A DNA stretch of 64,000 nt from Streptomyces sp. NRRL WC-3626 (GTDB lineage: Bacteria; Actinomycetota; Actinomycetes; Streptomycetales; Streptomycetaceae), in assembly GCF_000718785.1 (NCBI RefSeq), contig NZ_JOCA01000002.1:248001-312000 (forward strand), written 5' to 3'. Numbering within the stretch: position 1 is the stretch's first letter; every line of letters begins with the position of its first letter. Under the pieces are notes generated by a model, which ran no database searches, was not told the DNA's origin, and saw only the letters and a list, made by a program, of their open reading frames with translations. Positions 41,004-49,236 of this stretch are shown piece by piece. The position numbers and the translations under genes were made by a program.

Positions 41004-42872
41004 ATGACCAGCGACATGACTACGGCTACTGCTCCGTCCCCGATCTCGCTGATGCCGCATCAGCAGCAGATCCACGACTTCCTCGTTGACCATCCCTTCG
41101 CCGGCGCGTGGCTCGGCGTTGGGGCCGGCAAGACGCTCACGACCCTCAGTGTCCTGCAGACGATCCGCCCGATGGGTCACATCCTCGTCATAGCGCCCGT
41201 GGCGATCGCCCGCTCCACCTGGATCGACGAGATCGAGAAGTGGGGCTTCCCCATCCGGACGAAGTCGCTCATCGTCGACGAGAACGACAGGAAGCTCTCC
41301 AAGGCCAAGCGCCTGAGGCGCTTCCAGGAAGTCGCCACAGATCCGCCGACGATGTACTTCATCAACCAGGAGCTGCTGACTCAGCCGTCCCAGGAGACGA
41401 AGCTGATCACGCCAGTGCCGGGCGCAGTGCCTGCCCCGACCGTCTCACCGGAGGCGACGGCGATCCTGGGTCTGTTCCAGGTACGCGGGCCACTGGGCCG
41501 AGACGAGCTGATCGACGAGTACCGTGCTCTGGTCGCCGGCAACGCCAACAACCGGGTCCCCGCCAAGGCCAAGATCCGCGCCTGGATTCAGGAGTTGCTC
41601 AAGTCGGCCCTGGTGGCGTGGGAAGCCTATGACTGCCGAACCTGTTCCGGCGCAGGCTGCGCTCAGTGCCGCTTCGGTCTGGTCGACCAGCTGCCGGTCC
41701 AGAACATCAACGGCCAGAACACCATCATCTGGCCCTTCCAGACGGTCATCATCGACGAGTCCCAGGGTTTCAAGTCGCACGACTCGCAGCGCTTCCTGGC
41801 CCTGGCGACGGTGCGGCCGGCCATGAACCGACTCATCGAGCTGACGGGAACGCCCAGCCCTAACGGTCTCCACGACTTGTGGAGCCAGGTCTACCTGCTC
41901 GACCAGGGCCAGACGCTAGGTCAGAACATCACCGCGTACCGCAACCGCTGGTTCACGCCGAAGATGGTGCCCGGCACCACGACGCCGGCGAAATGGATCC
42001 CCACGGCAAACGCCGAGGCTGAGATCCATCAGGCCATCTCGCACCTGGTGATGAGCGCGCAGAACACGAGCCTGCAGCTCCCGGCGCTCAGCATCCAGGA
42101 CGTTAATGTCACGCTCCCGCCGGATCTGCTCCAGGCCTACAAGGACTTCAAGCGCGACCTGGTCCTGGACATCGTGCAGACCTACACCGACGACGACGGG
42201 AAGCTGACGCAGAGCGTCGAATCGATCGTTGCCGCGAACCAGGCGGTGCTGACGAGCAAGCTGATGCAGTTCGCCTCGGGCACGCTCTACACCGCGGATC
42301 CTGACGACCCGACCACGAAGGGCCGCTACGAGGTCATCCACGACAAGAAGATCGAGATGACCGAGTACCTGGTGCGGAACAACGGCGGCGAGCCCGTGCT
42401 CATCGCCTATCACTTCAAGTCCGACAAGGAACAGCTGCTCACGCGGCTCCGGAAGGCCGGCATCGACGCGCAGGCCTTCGACGGCTCGCGCGACATGGTC
42501 CGCCGGTGGAATGCCAAGCAGATCCCGGTGATGCTGCTCCACCCCGCCGCCGCGGGGCACGGCCTGAACCTGCAGCACGGTGGCTCGACACTGATCTGGT
42601 ACACGCTGCCCTTCTCGCTCGAGCACTACCTGCAGACCAACGGCCGGCTCTTCCGCACGGGCCAGACGAAGCCGGTGACAATCCATCGGCTCATTGCCAA
42701 GGGTACGCAGGACGAGCGGATGCCCTCGGTGCTCGCCGGCAAGCAGCAGGTCCAGGACGACCTCATCCAGGCCGTGTCCGGGGACTTCAACGCCGAGCAG
42801 GCACTCCTCGCTGCCCTGGAAGAAGAGATCCGCGAGGACCTCAACGACCTCTGGGCCTCCGAGCGGGTCTGA
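41004..42872 (+). CDS. SNF2-type helicase/ATPase with an internal zinc knuckle
   Basis: 622 aa. Walker A GVGAGKT (residues 38-44; family usual MGLGKT), Walker B VIIDESQGFKS (DESQ in place of DEAH, about residue 250) and the C-terminal motif TNGRLFRTGQTKPV (about residue 545) define an SF2/SNF2-like enzyme. Between them an insertion carries CRTCSGAGCAQC, a zinc-ribbon-like cluster. Phage SNF2 proteins take part in replication or transcription remodelling. A second ATG at 41016 is also possible. The gene lies 218 bp after the 402-aa gene. Confidence 0.85.
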   Translation: MTSDMTTATAPSPISLMPHQQQIHDFLVDHPFAGAWLGVGAGKTLTTLSVLQTIRPMGHILVIAPVAIARSTWIDEIEKWGFPIRTKSLIVDENDRKLSKAKRLRRFQEVATDPPTMYFINQELLTQPSQETKLITPVPGAVPAPTVSPEATAILGLFQVRGPLGRDELIDEYRALVAGNANNRVPAKAKIRAWIQELLKSALVAWEAYDCRTCSGAGCAQCRFGLVDQLPVQNINGQNTIIWPFQTVIIDESQGFKSHDSQRFLALATVRPAMNRLIELTGTPSPNGLHDLWSQVYLLDQGQTLGQNITAYRNRWFTPKMVPGTTTPAKWIPTANAEAEIHQAISHLVMSAQNTSLQLPALSIQDVNVTLPPDLLQAYKDFKRDLVLDIVQTYTDDDGKLTQSVESIVAANQAVLTSKLMQFASGTLYTADPDDPTTKGRYEVIHDKKIEMTEYLVRNNGGEPVLIAYHFKSDKEQLLTRLRKAGIDAQAFDGSRDMVRRWNAKQIPVMLLHPAAAGHGLNLQHGGSTLIWYTLPFSLEHYLQTNGRLFRTGQTKPVTIHRLIAKGTQDERMPSVLAGKQQVQDDLIQAVSGDFNAEQALLAALEEEIREDLNDLWASERV

Positions 42873-43084
42873 CCCGCACCCATCCGACGATAGCCCGGTT
42901 GTGATCCCACAGCTGGGCTGTCGCTTCGGCGACCGCTCACCGACACGCATGATCAAGAAGAGGACTCCTTCATGGAGAAGATCACCGACCTCCGGTAGAG
43001 CAAGAACTTCGCGTCACGTTTCGATGGGTGACAGCGTGATCCCCTCGGCTTCGCGTCCTACGGGCGCTGGGCTCGGCGGTCCGG

Positions 43085-43099
43085 GTCGGCATAGCCGAC
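43085..43099. repeat. Dispersed palindrome GTCGGCATAGCCGAC (copy 2)
   Basis: Identical to 26044-26058; here it is extended by one G/C base pair on each side. Confidence 0.55.
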
Positions 43100-43119
43100 C
43101 CAGGTGCGGGATTGATACC

Positions 43120-43162
43120 GGAACAGGCCGGGTGTTCGTGCACCCGGCCTGTTCCCTTCTTG
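43120..43162 (+). terminator. Strong terminator
   Basis: GGAACAGGCCGGGTG (43120-43134) pairs perfectly with CACCCGGCCTGTTCC (43141-43155), 15 bp with a 6-nt loop, followed by CTTCTTG. Confidence 0.85.
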
Positions 43163-43494
43163 TCCATCGACGTCTCGGCAGTGGCATTTCCGAGTCCCGG
43201 TGATGCACCGAACAAGACGCGTTGCAGCCACCGGCCAGACGCGAGGGCGACGCTGATCGCCGATGCCCCGGGCAAGACACCGATGAGGCCCCTCAGTGCA
43301 CCAGCTGGGACACGCATCGGCCGCCAACCGGACACCAAGGAGGCTCGACTGATGCAGGCCTACAGCGGCACCACCCGCCAGACCTACCCCTCGTGGGAAG
43401 ACCGGCTGGCGACCGTACATCGCGCGTCTGAGCCACCACCTCGCCGGCTGACCCAGGCACACCCTCCTGACCGGCCTCTGAAAGGACCGCAATC

Positions 43495-44085
43495 ATGCCC
43501 TTCGAGATCTATCGCCCTGACCTGGGACAGCCGCGGCGAAAGCAGGGACCAGCGAAGCTCACCGTGCTCCACAGCGAGAACGGACGCTCGCAGATCACCC
43601 TGTCCGCGGGCACGCGGGACTGGCTCCGTCCCACGCCAGGCGACGACAGTGCTCGCTGGCCGGGCAACGTGCCAACGATGAAGCTCGTCGTCCTTGTGGA
43701 CCGGGACGCCCGCAAGCTCATGCTGCAGCGTTGCGCCGACAACGAGACCGGTGAGCACGTCTACGAAGTCCGTGGGCTCAACTCCAGCGGAACCGCATAC
43801 ATCACCGGGTGGAAGTTCGACGAAGCACTCGACATCGAGGCCGGCCACTACTTCTGTGAGCTGATCCCTGACATGGCCGACGGCAGCGGCGGCACCGCAC
43901 GCGCCGTCACCATCTCCATGGACGCCGGCGTGCCGCCGAAGAAGAGGAGGACCTCCGCCCAGCGCACTCATGTGCAGCAGCATGCTGCCGGTTCTCCCGC
44001 TGAATCGACGACGGAGATCGACCAGCAGCGCATCGACGAGATCCGCACTGTGCTCGACGAGGGCGTCACCGTCGTCGCGCCCTAG
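43495..44085 (+). CDS. Hypothetical protein, 196 aa
   Basis: ATG after GAAAGGACCGCAATC. Alpha/beta soluble N-terminus, then a charged tail (PPKKRRTSAQRTHVQQH). Family unknown. First gene of a dense operon to 46.1 kb. Confidence 0.65.
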   Translation: MPFEIYRPDLGQPRRKQGPAKLTVLHSENGRSQITLSAGTRDWLRPTPGDDSARWPGNVPTMKLVVLVDRDARKLMLQRCADNETGEHVYEVRGLNSSGTAYITGWKFDEALDIEAGHYFCELIPDMADGSGGTARAVTISMDAGVPPKKRRTSAQRTHVQQHAAGSPAESTTEIDQQRIDEIRTVLDEGVTVVAP

Positions 44086-44145
44086 CTGCGCACCGCGCCT
44101 CCACACAGCCGCAGTCCCTCCCACACGAGCCAGAAAGGCATTCGC

Positions 44146-44481
44146 ATGCCTCCCGTCAACAGCATGGACCTCCCGCGGACCATGCGTGTTCTGCCGACGA
44201 TCACGATCTACGGCCCGCACGACTGCCCGAACTGCGATAAAGCCATACAGCTCTTCGACGGCAAAGGCATCGCCTACACGAAGGTCGACCTTGAGCCGGG
44301 CGACGAGAACCACCGCCACGTCACTGAGAAGCTCGGCTACCAGCAGACCCCGGTGATCACCGTCAAGTTGGAGGGTCAGCGGACCGTCCACTGGGGCGGG
44401 CACCGCATGGACGTGCTCATGGCCCTCGGCAGGCTCTGTGCCGAGGGCGTGGCGTCCGACCACAAAGAGGCTTCGCGATGA
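44146..44481 (+). CDS. Glutaredoxin/NrdH-like thioredoxin-fold protein
   Basis: 111 aa. ITIYGPHDCPNCDKAI with the CPNC redox pair at C27/C30, YTKVDLEPGDEN, a cis-Pro TPVITVK and HWGGHRMDVL match NrdH/glutaredoxin proteins. Phage and plasmid copies commonly donate electrons to ribonucleotide reductase to supply dNTPs; no RNR gene is in the window. Stop overlaps the next ATG. Confidence 0.85.
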   Translation: MPPVNSMDLPRTMRVLPTITIYGPHDCPNCDKAIQLFDGKGIAYTKVDLEPGDENHRHVTEKLGYQQTPVITVKLEGQRTVHWGGHRMDVLMALGRLCAEGVASDHKEASR

Positions 44482-44924
44482 CGGCCACCGAACCCACCAT
44501 CAGCATCGAGCTGACCGAACGCCAGCAGAGCGTCGCCCTCGACGCGTTGTACGACAAATCCGCCGAGACCGACCGGTACCTCAGCTCCTACCGGGACACC
44601 GAGAAACCCGGACCGCTCGACAGTTGCTGCGCGGCGCACCTCGCCCGCTTCGAGGAACGCAGCGCCCAGCGCGCGGACTTGCTTGAGCGCAAGCGACATG
44701 TCCGCAGCGCCATCAGCATCGTCGACGGGGCTGTGCCTGCTGTCTGGGACAACGCAGTACCGCGGGCCCTCGCGGACGCCTTGCGCGACCGCGAGGACGA
44801 CCGGTCCGTGCAGGCAGCCGAGTGGCTGGCCGAGCACGAGAACGACGACGAGCTCTGGAGCCTCATCGGTAGCCTGCTCGATCGGATCACGGAATTTGCA
44901 GATCCGGATGGAGGTCCGTCATGA
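44478..44924 (+). CDS. Hypothetical helical protein, 148 aa
   Basis: ATGA overlap with the NrdH-like gene and with the following gene. Acidic and helical (RSVQAAEWLAEHENDDELW). No family. Confidence 0.6.
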   Translation: MTATEPTISIELTERQQSVALDALYDKSAETDRYLSSYRDTEKPGPLDSCCAAHLARFEERSAQRADLLERKRHVRSAISIVDGAVPAVWDNAVPRALADALRDREDDRSVQAAEWLAEHENDDELWSLIGSLLDRITEFADPDGGPS

Positions 44925-45451
44925 GCATCGATGCCCGCACATCCAAATCGAGCCGGCGCATGTTCCATAACACCGACCGACCCAAACCCGGTGACTACGT
45001 CATCGTCGCCGAGCCCAGCATCGACAAGGGTCACGAGTCCTACGCGTCCCTGGCGATCGGCCGGGTGACCCGGCTCGCCGACGACGGTGAACCGCTGATC
45101 GTCTACGTCGGCAGCACCGACGATACCAAGGTGACCTTCGGCGAAGCACTGGTCATCCCGCAGGCCGTGTTCGAACAGCTCACTGGGTGCGAAGAGATCT
45201 CCCTCCCCGACGCGGAACCGGACTCCGTCCACGACTACTTCGATCGTCCACTTCGCGCCGGCGACTCGGTGCTGATCCCGGAAGGAGCGACGGCGGACCG
45301 CATCGCGGCGAGGTCGCTCTCGATCACCGATGGCATCGCCGGGCGCACCGACACCATCGTCAGGATCGGCACCGACGGTCTCGTGGCCTTGCTCTCGCCC
45401 GGCGCTGGCGACTTCCCCGCGGATCTGCTGATCCGCACCAACGAACGTTGA
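44921..45451 (+). CDS. Hypothetical protein, 176 aa
   Basis: ATGA overlap with the previous stop. Beta-rich (KPGDYVIVAEPS, EPLIVYVGSTDD, RAGDSVLIPEGATADR) and ends in LLIRTNER. No family recognised. Confidence 0.6.
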   Translation: MSIDARTSKSSRRMFHNTDRPKPGDYVIVAEPSIDKGHESYASLAIGRVTRLADDGEPLIVYVGSTDDTKVTFGEALVIPQAVFEQLTGCEEISLPDAEPDSVHDYFDRPLRAGDSVLIPEGATADRIAARSLSITDGIAGRTDTIVRIGTDGLVALLSPGAGDFPADLLIRTNER

Positions 45452-45465
45452 CAGGCAGGCACCCC

Positions 45466-45516
45466 ATGACCCACCTGACCGAGGCTGCCCCGCACATTCG
45501 TCTCTCGTCGCCATGA
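45466..45516 (+). CDS. Possible 16-aa leader peptide
   Basis: MTHLTEAAPHIRLSSP; its TGA overlaps the ATG of the 184-aa gene. Similar arrangement to the 17-aa frame at 37999. Confidence 0.35.
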   Translation: MTHLTEAAPHIRLSSP

Positions 45517-46067
45517 AGGAGCACGCCGACTCCATCGGCGCTGAGCCGTCGATGTACTTCCCCGAGCAGGACGGCAAGGCCGTCCCGGAGGAGGGCGCGT
45601 GGATCATCGTGGTCGAGGAGCCGATGACCGAGCTTCGCTTGAGGTTCCGCGTCCCCGAGCTGTCGATGTGGCGTGCCCGTCCGCACCAGCTGAACTCCGG
45701 CGCGATCACCGTCGGCCACGGCAAGCAGGCCGCCAAGGTGTACCCCAAACAGGCGGTCATCGCCACGCCCCGGGGAGACCTGCACCTGTGGCCGCACGAG
45801 TACGTCGTCGCCGACCGCCCAATGGAGCTCGCGTCGGATCCCGAAGCGACCCTCAACTCGCTCGGAGGGCAGCCAGTGCTCGACGAAGGGGAGCTGTTCT
45901 ACCTCATGAGCCGCGGCATCCCGCGCCACGAGGCCGTGATGCTTCTGTTCGACAGGGTGACCTCGCTCGACTTCGTCTACGTGACGTTTCCCAAGGAGGT
46001 CACTGACGTCCTCGCCGGCGCAGGGCGGAGCCTGCGCCGGCACATGACACTGAACCCCCGCGCCTAG
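45513..46067 (+). CDS. Hypothetical protein, 184 aa, with a SufB/SufD-like tail
   Basis: ATG coupled to the upstream 16-aa frame. The C-terminal part DEGELFYLMSRGIPRHEAVM recalls the terminal helices of SufB/SufD (LFYLxSRG, EA), but the rest of that family is absent. This may be coincidental or a truncated derivative. TAG stop. Confidence 0.5.
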   Translation: MKEHADSIGAEPSMYFPEQDGKAVPEEGAWIIVVEEPMTELRLRFRVPELSMWRARPHQLNSGAITVGHGKQAAKVYPKQAVIATPRGDLHLWPHEYVVADRPMELASDPEATLNSLGGQPVLDEGELFYLMSRGIPRHEAVMLLFDRVTSLDFVYVTFPKEVTDVLAGAGRSLRRHMTLNPRA

Positions 46068-46125
46068 CTCCACCATCACGCGCAGCATCCAACCCACATC
46101 ACGCCCTTCGAGGAGGGACTGACTC

Positions 46126-46365
46126 ATGGCCCGCACGCAGACGATCACGAAGTACCAGGTCGACCACTGGAAGAACACGCTGGAACAGATGCTCGAAGAA
46201 GGCAACTTCAGGCAGGACGGCCGGCCGCTGAGCCCCGCCGGCATCGCGGAGCGCAAGCAGGAGGTCGCGATGCTCCGAGGGCTGAACACCCTTCGCGTGG
46301 GCCAGGTCGTCGACCTGGACACCGTGCAGCCCATCCACGAGGACACCAACAACGCCGGAAGCTAG
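46126..46365 (+). CDS. Small helical protein, 79 aa, stopped by TAG
   Basis: ATG after GAGGAGGGACTGACTC. Helical (YQVDHWKNTLEQMLEEGNF, GIAERKQEVAMLRGL). The stop TAG (46363-46365) is followed in the same frame by coding-like sequence described in the next entry. Confidence 0.6.
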   Translation: MARTQTITKYQVDHWKNTLEQMLEEGNFRQDGRPLSPAGIAERKQEVAMLRGLNTLRVGQVVDLDTVQPIHEDTNNAGS

Positions 46366-46928
46366 ACCCAGGTCGCCTTCGATCCGAACAACGACGTGCA
46401 CTTCGCCTCGGAGATGTCTCTGACCGCCGCCCAGGCAGTCGGCATGTTCCAGGGCATCGGAGAAGCAGACCAGCGCTGCGCCCAGACCCATGAACGCTCC
46501 GACCTCCGAGTCAGCATCCGTGCCGCCCTGGCGAACCGTGAGCACCAGGTCATCGTTTTCCTGGGTCCCAACGAGGTGGCCGTCGGATCCACTGGCCACT
46601 TCTCGCCCAGTGGCCACAGCGCTACCCGTCGGCCCTACGACTGGATCCCCCCCACGACGTCAGCTTCACGCCGCCCGACGGCGAGGTCTTCACCTCGCAC
46701 CACGGGCCGGCCAACGACGAGAAGCTCGTCGAACTGCTCGTCGCGGCGCTCGTCACCGAGTGCAGCACACCTGGGGAGAGCGACCTCCCGCACGGACTGT
46801 GCGGCGACAAGGCCGATCATCAGCCGCACTCGTACATCAGCGGATCGCTGGGTGAGTTCCGGCTACCGTACGCGCCCGAGATCCAGCAGAGACCACACCC
46901 CGACACGAAGGAGCAGACTCGACCATGA
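46366..46928 (+). pseudogene. Continuation of the 79-aa gene, broken by TAG and a C-run frameshift
   Basis: Frame 1 reads TQVAFDPNNDVHFASEMS and onward to WIPP, then shifts at a run of seven C (46647-46653) to frame 3, which continues HDVSFTPPDGEVFTSHHGPA and ends in a TGA overlapping the ATG of the next gene (ATGA at 46925). That overlap argues that the second half is genuine coding sequence. A C lost from the run, or two gained, plus a TAG mutation would explain the split. Confidence 0.55.
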
Positions 46929-47293
46929 GCATCCGCATCGACACCCTCGCCATGACCGTCCGCGACTCGGTGACGGATGCCGACGCCACCCGGGAAGACT
47001 GGATCCGGGCTATCAACCTTGCCTTCGACCAAGGCTCCGCCCCCGCCGAGCTCGACCCAACAACGGAGCGCGACACCGCGTGGCTCGTGAGCTGGGAGAT
47101 CGACGCCGAAGGAGGCTCGGCTCTCGGAGCCGCGCGCCAGGTCTGGGCGGACATCTTCGGCCGCGACGGTGCCACGGACGGGGACACCTGTGTCTTTACC
47201 GTCGTTGACAAGGCGACGGGCCAGTCCGTGGTGATCGACCTTAGTGACTACGAGGGCCGCGACGCCAAGAGTCAGGTCGCCGAACCGCTCTGA
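46925..47293 (+). CDS. Hypothetical protein, 122 aa
   Basis: ATG with AAGGAGCAGACTCG upstream and an ATGA overlap. Acidic (MSIRIDTLAMTVRDSVTD, ATREDWIRAINLAFDQG). No family. Confidence 0.6.
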   Translation: MSIRIDTLAMTVRDSVTDADATREDWIRAINLAFDQGSAPAELDPTTERDTAWLVSWEIDAEGGSALGAARQVWADIFGRDGATDGDTCVFTVVDKATGQSVVIDLSDYEGRDAKSQVAEPL

Positions 47294-47448
47294 AGCACAA
47301 GCGTTGGGCCGGCACTGCCGGCTCGGGGGCGAAAGAAACACCCGCCTGCCGGTGGGGCCGTGCTGGAACGACCAGCCCAGCTCCACCGGCAGATTCGTTG
47401 CTGGCCCCAGCCATCTGCCGTACCCAACAAGCTCAAGGAGCAGCGCTC

Positions 47449-48045
47449 ATGACCGATCACCACTGGGACAACCCAATCACCTGCGAGTCCGTCGGCGCGC
47501 AGCCACCCGAACACCCGAATGGGGAAAACACCGTGTCCAGTACCGCGATTCCCGAGAAGCTCATACGCGCCGTCACCGACGCCTACCTGATGGCCCTCAG
47601 GCAGGGGGATCTTCACGCAGCGCTCGGACTCATGACGCAACTGGCCAACACGTACGGTCTGGTAGCCGTCCGCGGCCTCGCCGCCGAGCTCGCCATGAAC
47701 CTTCACACCCACTGCCCGTCACGCTTCCGTACTGCCTTCGGCGGCGCGAACCTCTCCGCTCTCGCCCCCGCGGTGGACGACGACGCGCTCACCACCATCG
47801 ATGTCGCCTCCAAGACCAACCGCCTCATGGGGCGCGGGCAGGTCACAGCTGCCGACTTGGAGGACACCGAAGTCCAGATGCGCGTCACGGAAACCGTCCG
47901 CCACGTCGTTCAGGCGGCACTCAATGCCGCTGCTGGGCAAAGCAGTTCGGCTGTGGCCTCTCAGCTGGGCGCGCTGACCACACCCCGCGAGTTGTCTGCG
48001 GCCGTGGCCCTGCTCACCAACGGGTTCCGCGCCGTGCTGCCGTAG
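47449..48045 (+). CDS. Hypothetical helical protein, 198 aa
   Basis: ATG after AAGGAGCAGCGCTC; the longer frame to 47398 lacks an RBS. Mostly helical (LIRAVTDAYLMALRQGDLHA, AVASQLGALTTPRELSAAV). TAG stop at 48043-48045, 9 bp before the next gene. No family. Confidence 0.6.
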   Translation: MTDHHWDNPITCESVGAQPPEHPNGENTVSSTAIPEKLIRAVTDAYLMALRQGDLHAALGLMTQLANTYGLVAVRGLAAELAMNLHTHCPSRFRTAFGGANLSALAPAVDDDALTTIDVASKTNRLMGRGQVTAADLEDTEVQMRVTETVRHVVQAALNAAAGQSSSAVASQLGALTTPRELSAAVALLTNGFRAVLP

Positions 48046-48054
48046 GCGCACGGC

Positions 48055-48276
48055 ATGAGCCCCCGTGTCTGCCGCAAGGGCCATGGCCGCCCGATCCCGT
48101 TCGACTGCAAGTCCGGCGCCGGACACCCAGGAACGTGCAGCCCCTTCACCCACCGGCCCCACCCACCCGAGAACGCTGACGATCACGCTGCGCTCCTCGC
48201 TATGAGCAGGGAACGCCCGGACGCCAGCGCGAGTGCACGGGCACGCTCGGCCCCTGATTTCGCTTCACCTTCATGA
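48055..48276 (+). CDS. Small Cys/His-containing protein, 73 aa
   Basis: ATG after GTAGGCGCACGGC. N-terminal [13 protein letters not shown], then C and H spacing that might bind a metal; Ser/Ala-rich tail. Weak support. Confidence 0.35.
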   Translation: MSPRVCRKGHGRPIPFDCKSGAGHPGTCSPFTHRPHPPENADDHAALLAMSRERPDASASARARSAPDFASPS

Positions 48277-48296
48277 CGGACCTGGAGTGTCCTTGC

Positions 48297-48500
48297 ATGC
48301 CCGCATTCCTGGAGCAGCCGACGTCGCTCGACCAGATCGTCGGACAGGCGCACCTCGTCTTCCCGGGCTCGCCGCTCGAACTGCTCGTGTCCGGCCGCGG
48401 CGCGACCTCAGTGCTCCTGTATGGCCCGCCCGGATGCGGCAAGACCACCATCGCCAGCATCGTCGCGCACCAAACGGGCCGCCGCTTCGTCCTGCGCGCT
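48297..48500 (+). pseudogene. Degenerate partial rarA (N-terminal 65 codons)
   Basis: [20 protein letters not shown], then FPGSPLELL and [20 protein letters not shown] match the first 65 residues of the intact RarA encoded 0.9 kb downstream (about 70-75% by eye), including Walker A. After FVL the frame becomes unrelated. The ORF continues into the 113-aa gene only because no stop intervenes. Divergent, so not a very recent duplication. Confidence 0.75.
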
Positions 48501-48677
48501 CTACACGGGTCCCGACGTCGGTGCGGAGCGGGCGGCACAGCCGCCCCGGACGACAGCATGAGATGCCGAGAAGCTCTGGAGGACCCGTGTTCCCCAGGGC
48601 TTCCGCATTCCTGCGACCCACCACGAGCACCACGAAGCACTGGACGTGCCAACACACGACAGAGGAGTGACAGCACA

Positions 48678-49019
48678 GTGCAGGACTTTACCGCCGGCAG
48701 GCACCGTAGGAGCCCCAAGCCGAACCCGGCAAATCAGAACGTCACGTTCACCGGGCTGGACGTCGATACCTACGACCCGAATGTGGCGGCCCTCAAGAAA
48801 TCCATCGCTGGGAACCTCGCCCCGATGGGCGTAAACGGCATCACCTTCGCCGAGCCTGGTGAAATCACCGATGCCCGCAACCAGATCCAAGGGCGAGAAG
48901 ACGCCTACATGCACGTGAGCGACGGCACATTCCATGGTTGCCTGTGCGGCTACACCGTGCAGCGCGACGCACCATCCGGAGCACCCGAGTGCCCCGTCTG
49001 CGCACTTCTGGACGCCTGA
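48678..49019 (+). CDS. Hypothetical protein with a C-terminal zinc knuckle, 113 aa
   Basis: GTG after AGAGGAGTGACAGCAC. The N-terminus is basic; residues 25-70 are alpha/beta; it ends GCLCGYTVQ and CPVCALLDA, a CxC..CxxC zinc-like pair. No family. It lies between the partial and full rarA. Confidence 0.6.
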   Translation: MQDFTAGRHRRSPKPNPANQNVTFTGLDVDTYDPNVAALKKSIAGNLAPMGVNGITFAEPGEITDARNQIQGREDAYMHVSDGTFHGCLCGYTVQRDAPSGAPECPVCALLDA

Positions 49020-49036
49020 ACGACGCAGCCGCCGCG

Positions 49037-49236
49037 ATGGCCGGCAGGAGACCGACGTGCCCTCCAATTGCCGCCGAGCTCCAGATCTCCGACAAGACCG
49101 TGTACCGGGTGCTCAACAAGCTCCGCACGCAGGAAAAGGAGCCAGCGCAGGCCGCGCCGGCTGATCCCGATCCAGCCGGCCGACCAGACGCAAGAGGAGG
49201 CTCCCTCCCGTCCGACCATCGACGAAAGGGGCCATC
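49037..49236 (+). other. HTH-like reading frame upstream of rarA, uncertain
   Basis: From the ATG at 49037 the frame reads AGRRPTCPP, then IAAELQISDKTVYRVLNKL, a good helix-turn-helix match, then a Pro/Ala-rich tail that runs on into rarA in a different frame (to 49315). Either a small regulator overlaps rarA or an indel removes its stop. Confidence 0.35.

Larger units (their letters stand above)
42873..43494. other. 0.6 kb intergenic with terminator and small ORF scraps
   Basis: Contains a tiny frame MEKITDLR-TAG-SKNFASRF (42972 on) after a good RBS, a start with strong SD (CCAAGGAGG) at 43351 that runs out of frame into the next gene, the dispersed palindrome and a strong terminator. No intact gene. 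Confidence 0.45.

Noticed and set aside
32549..42872. Element-wide TAG recoding (TAG read as Gln)
   Set aside because: Core replication genes contain no internal TAG, several TAGs are genuine stops followed by an RBS, and no suppressor tRNA was recognised; only local splits remain as an observation.
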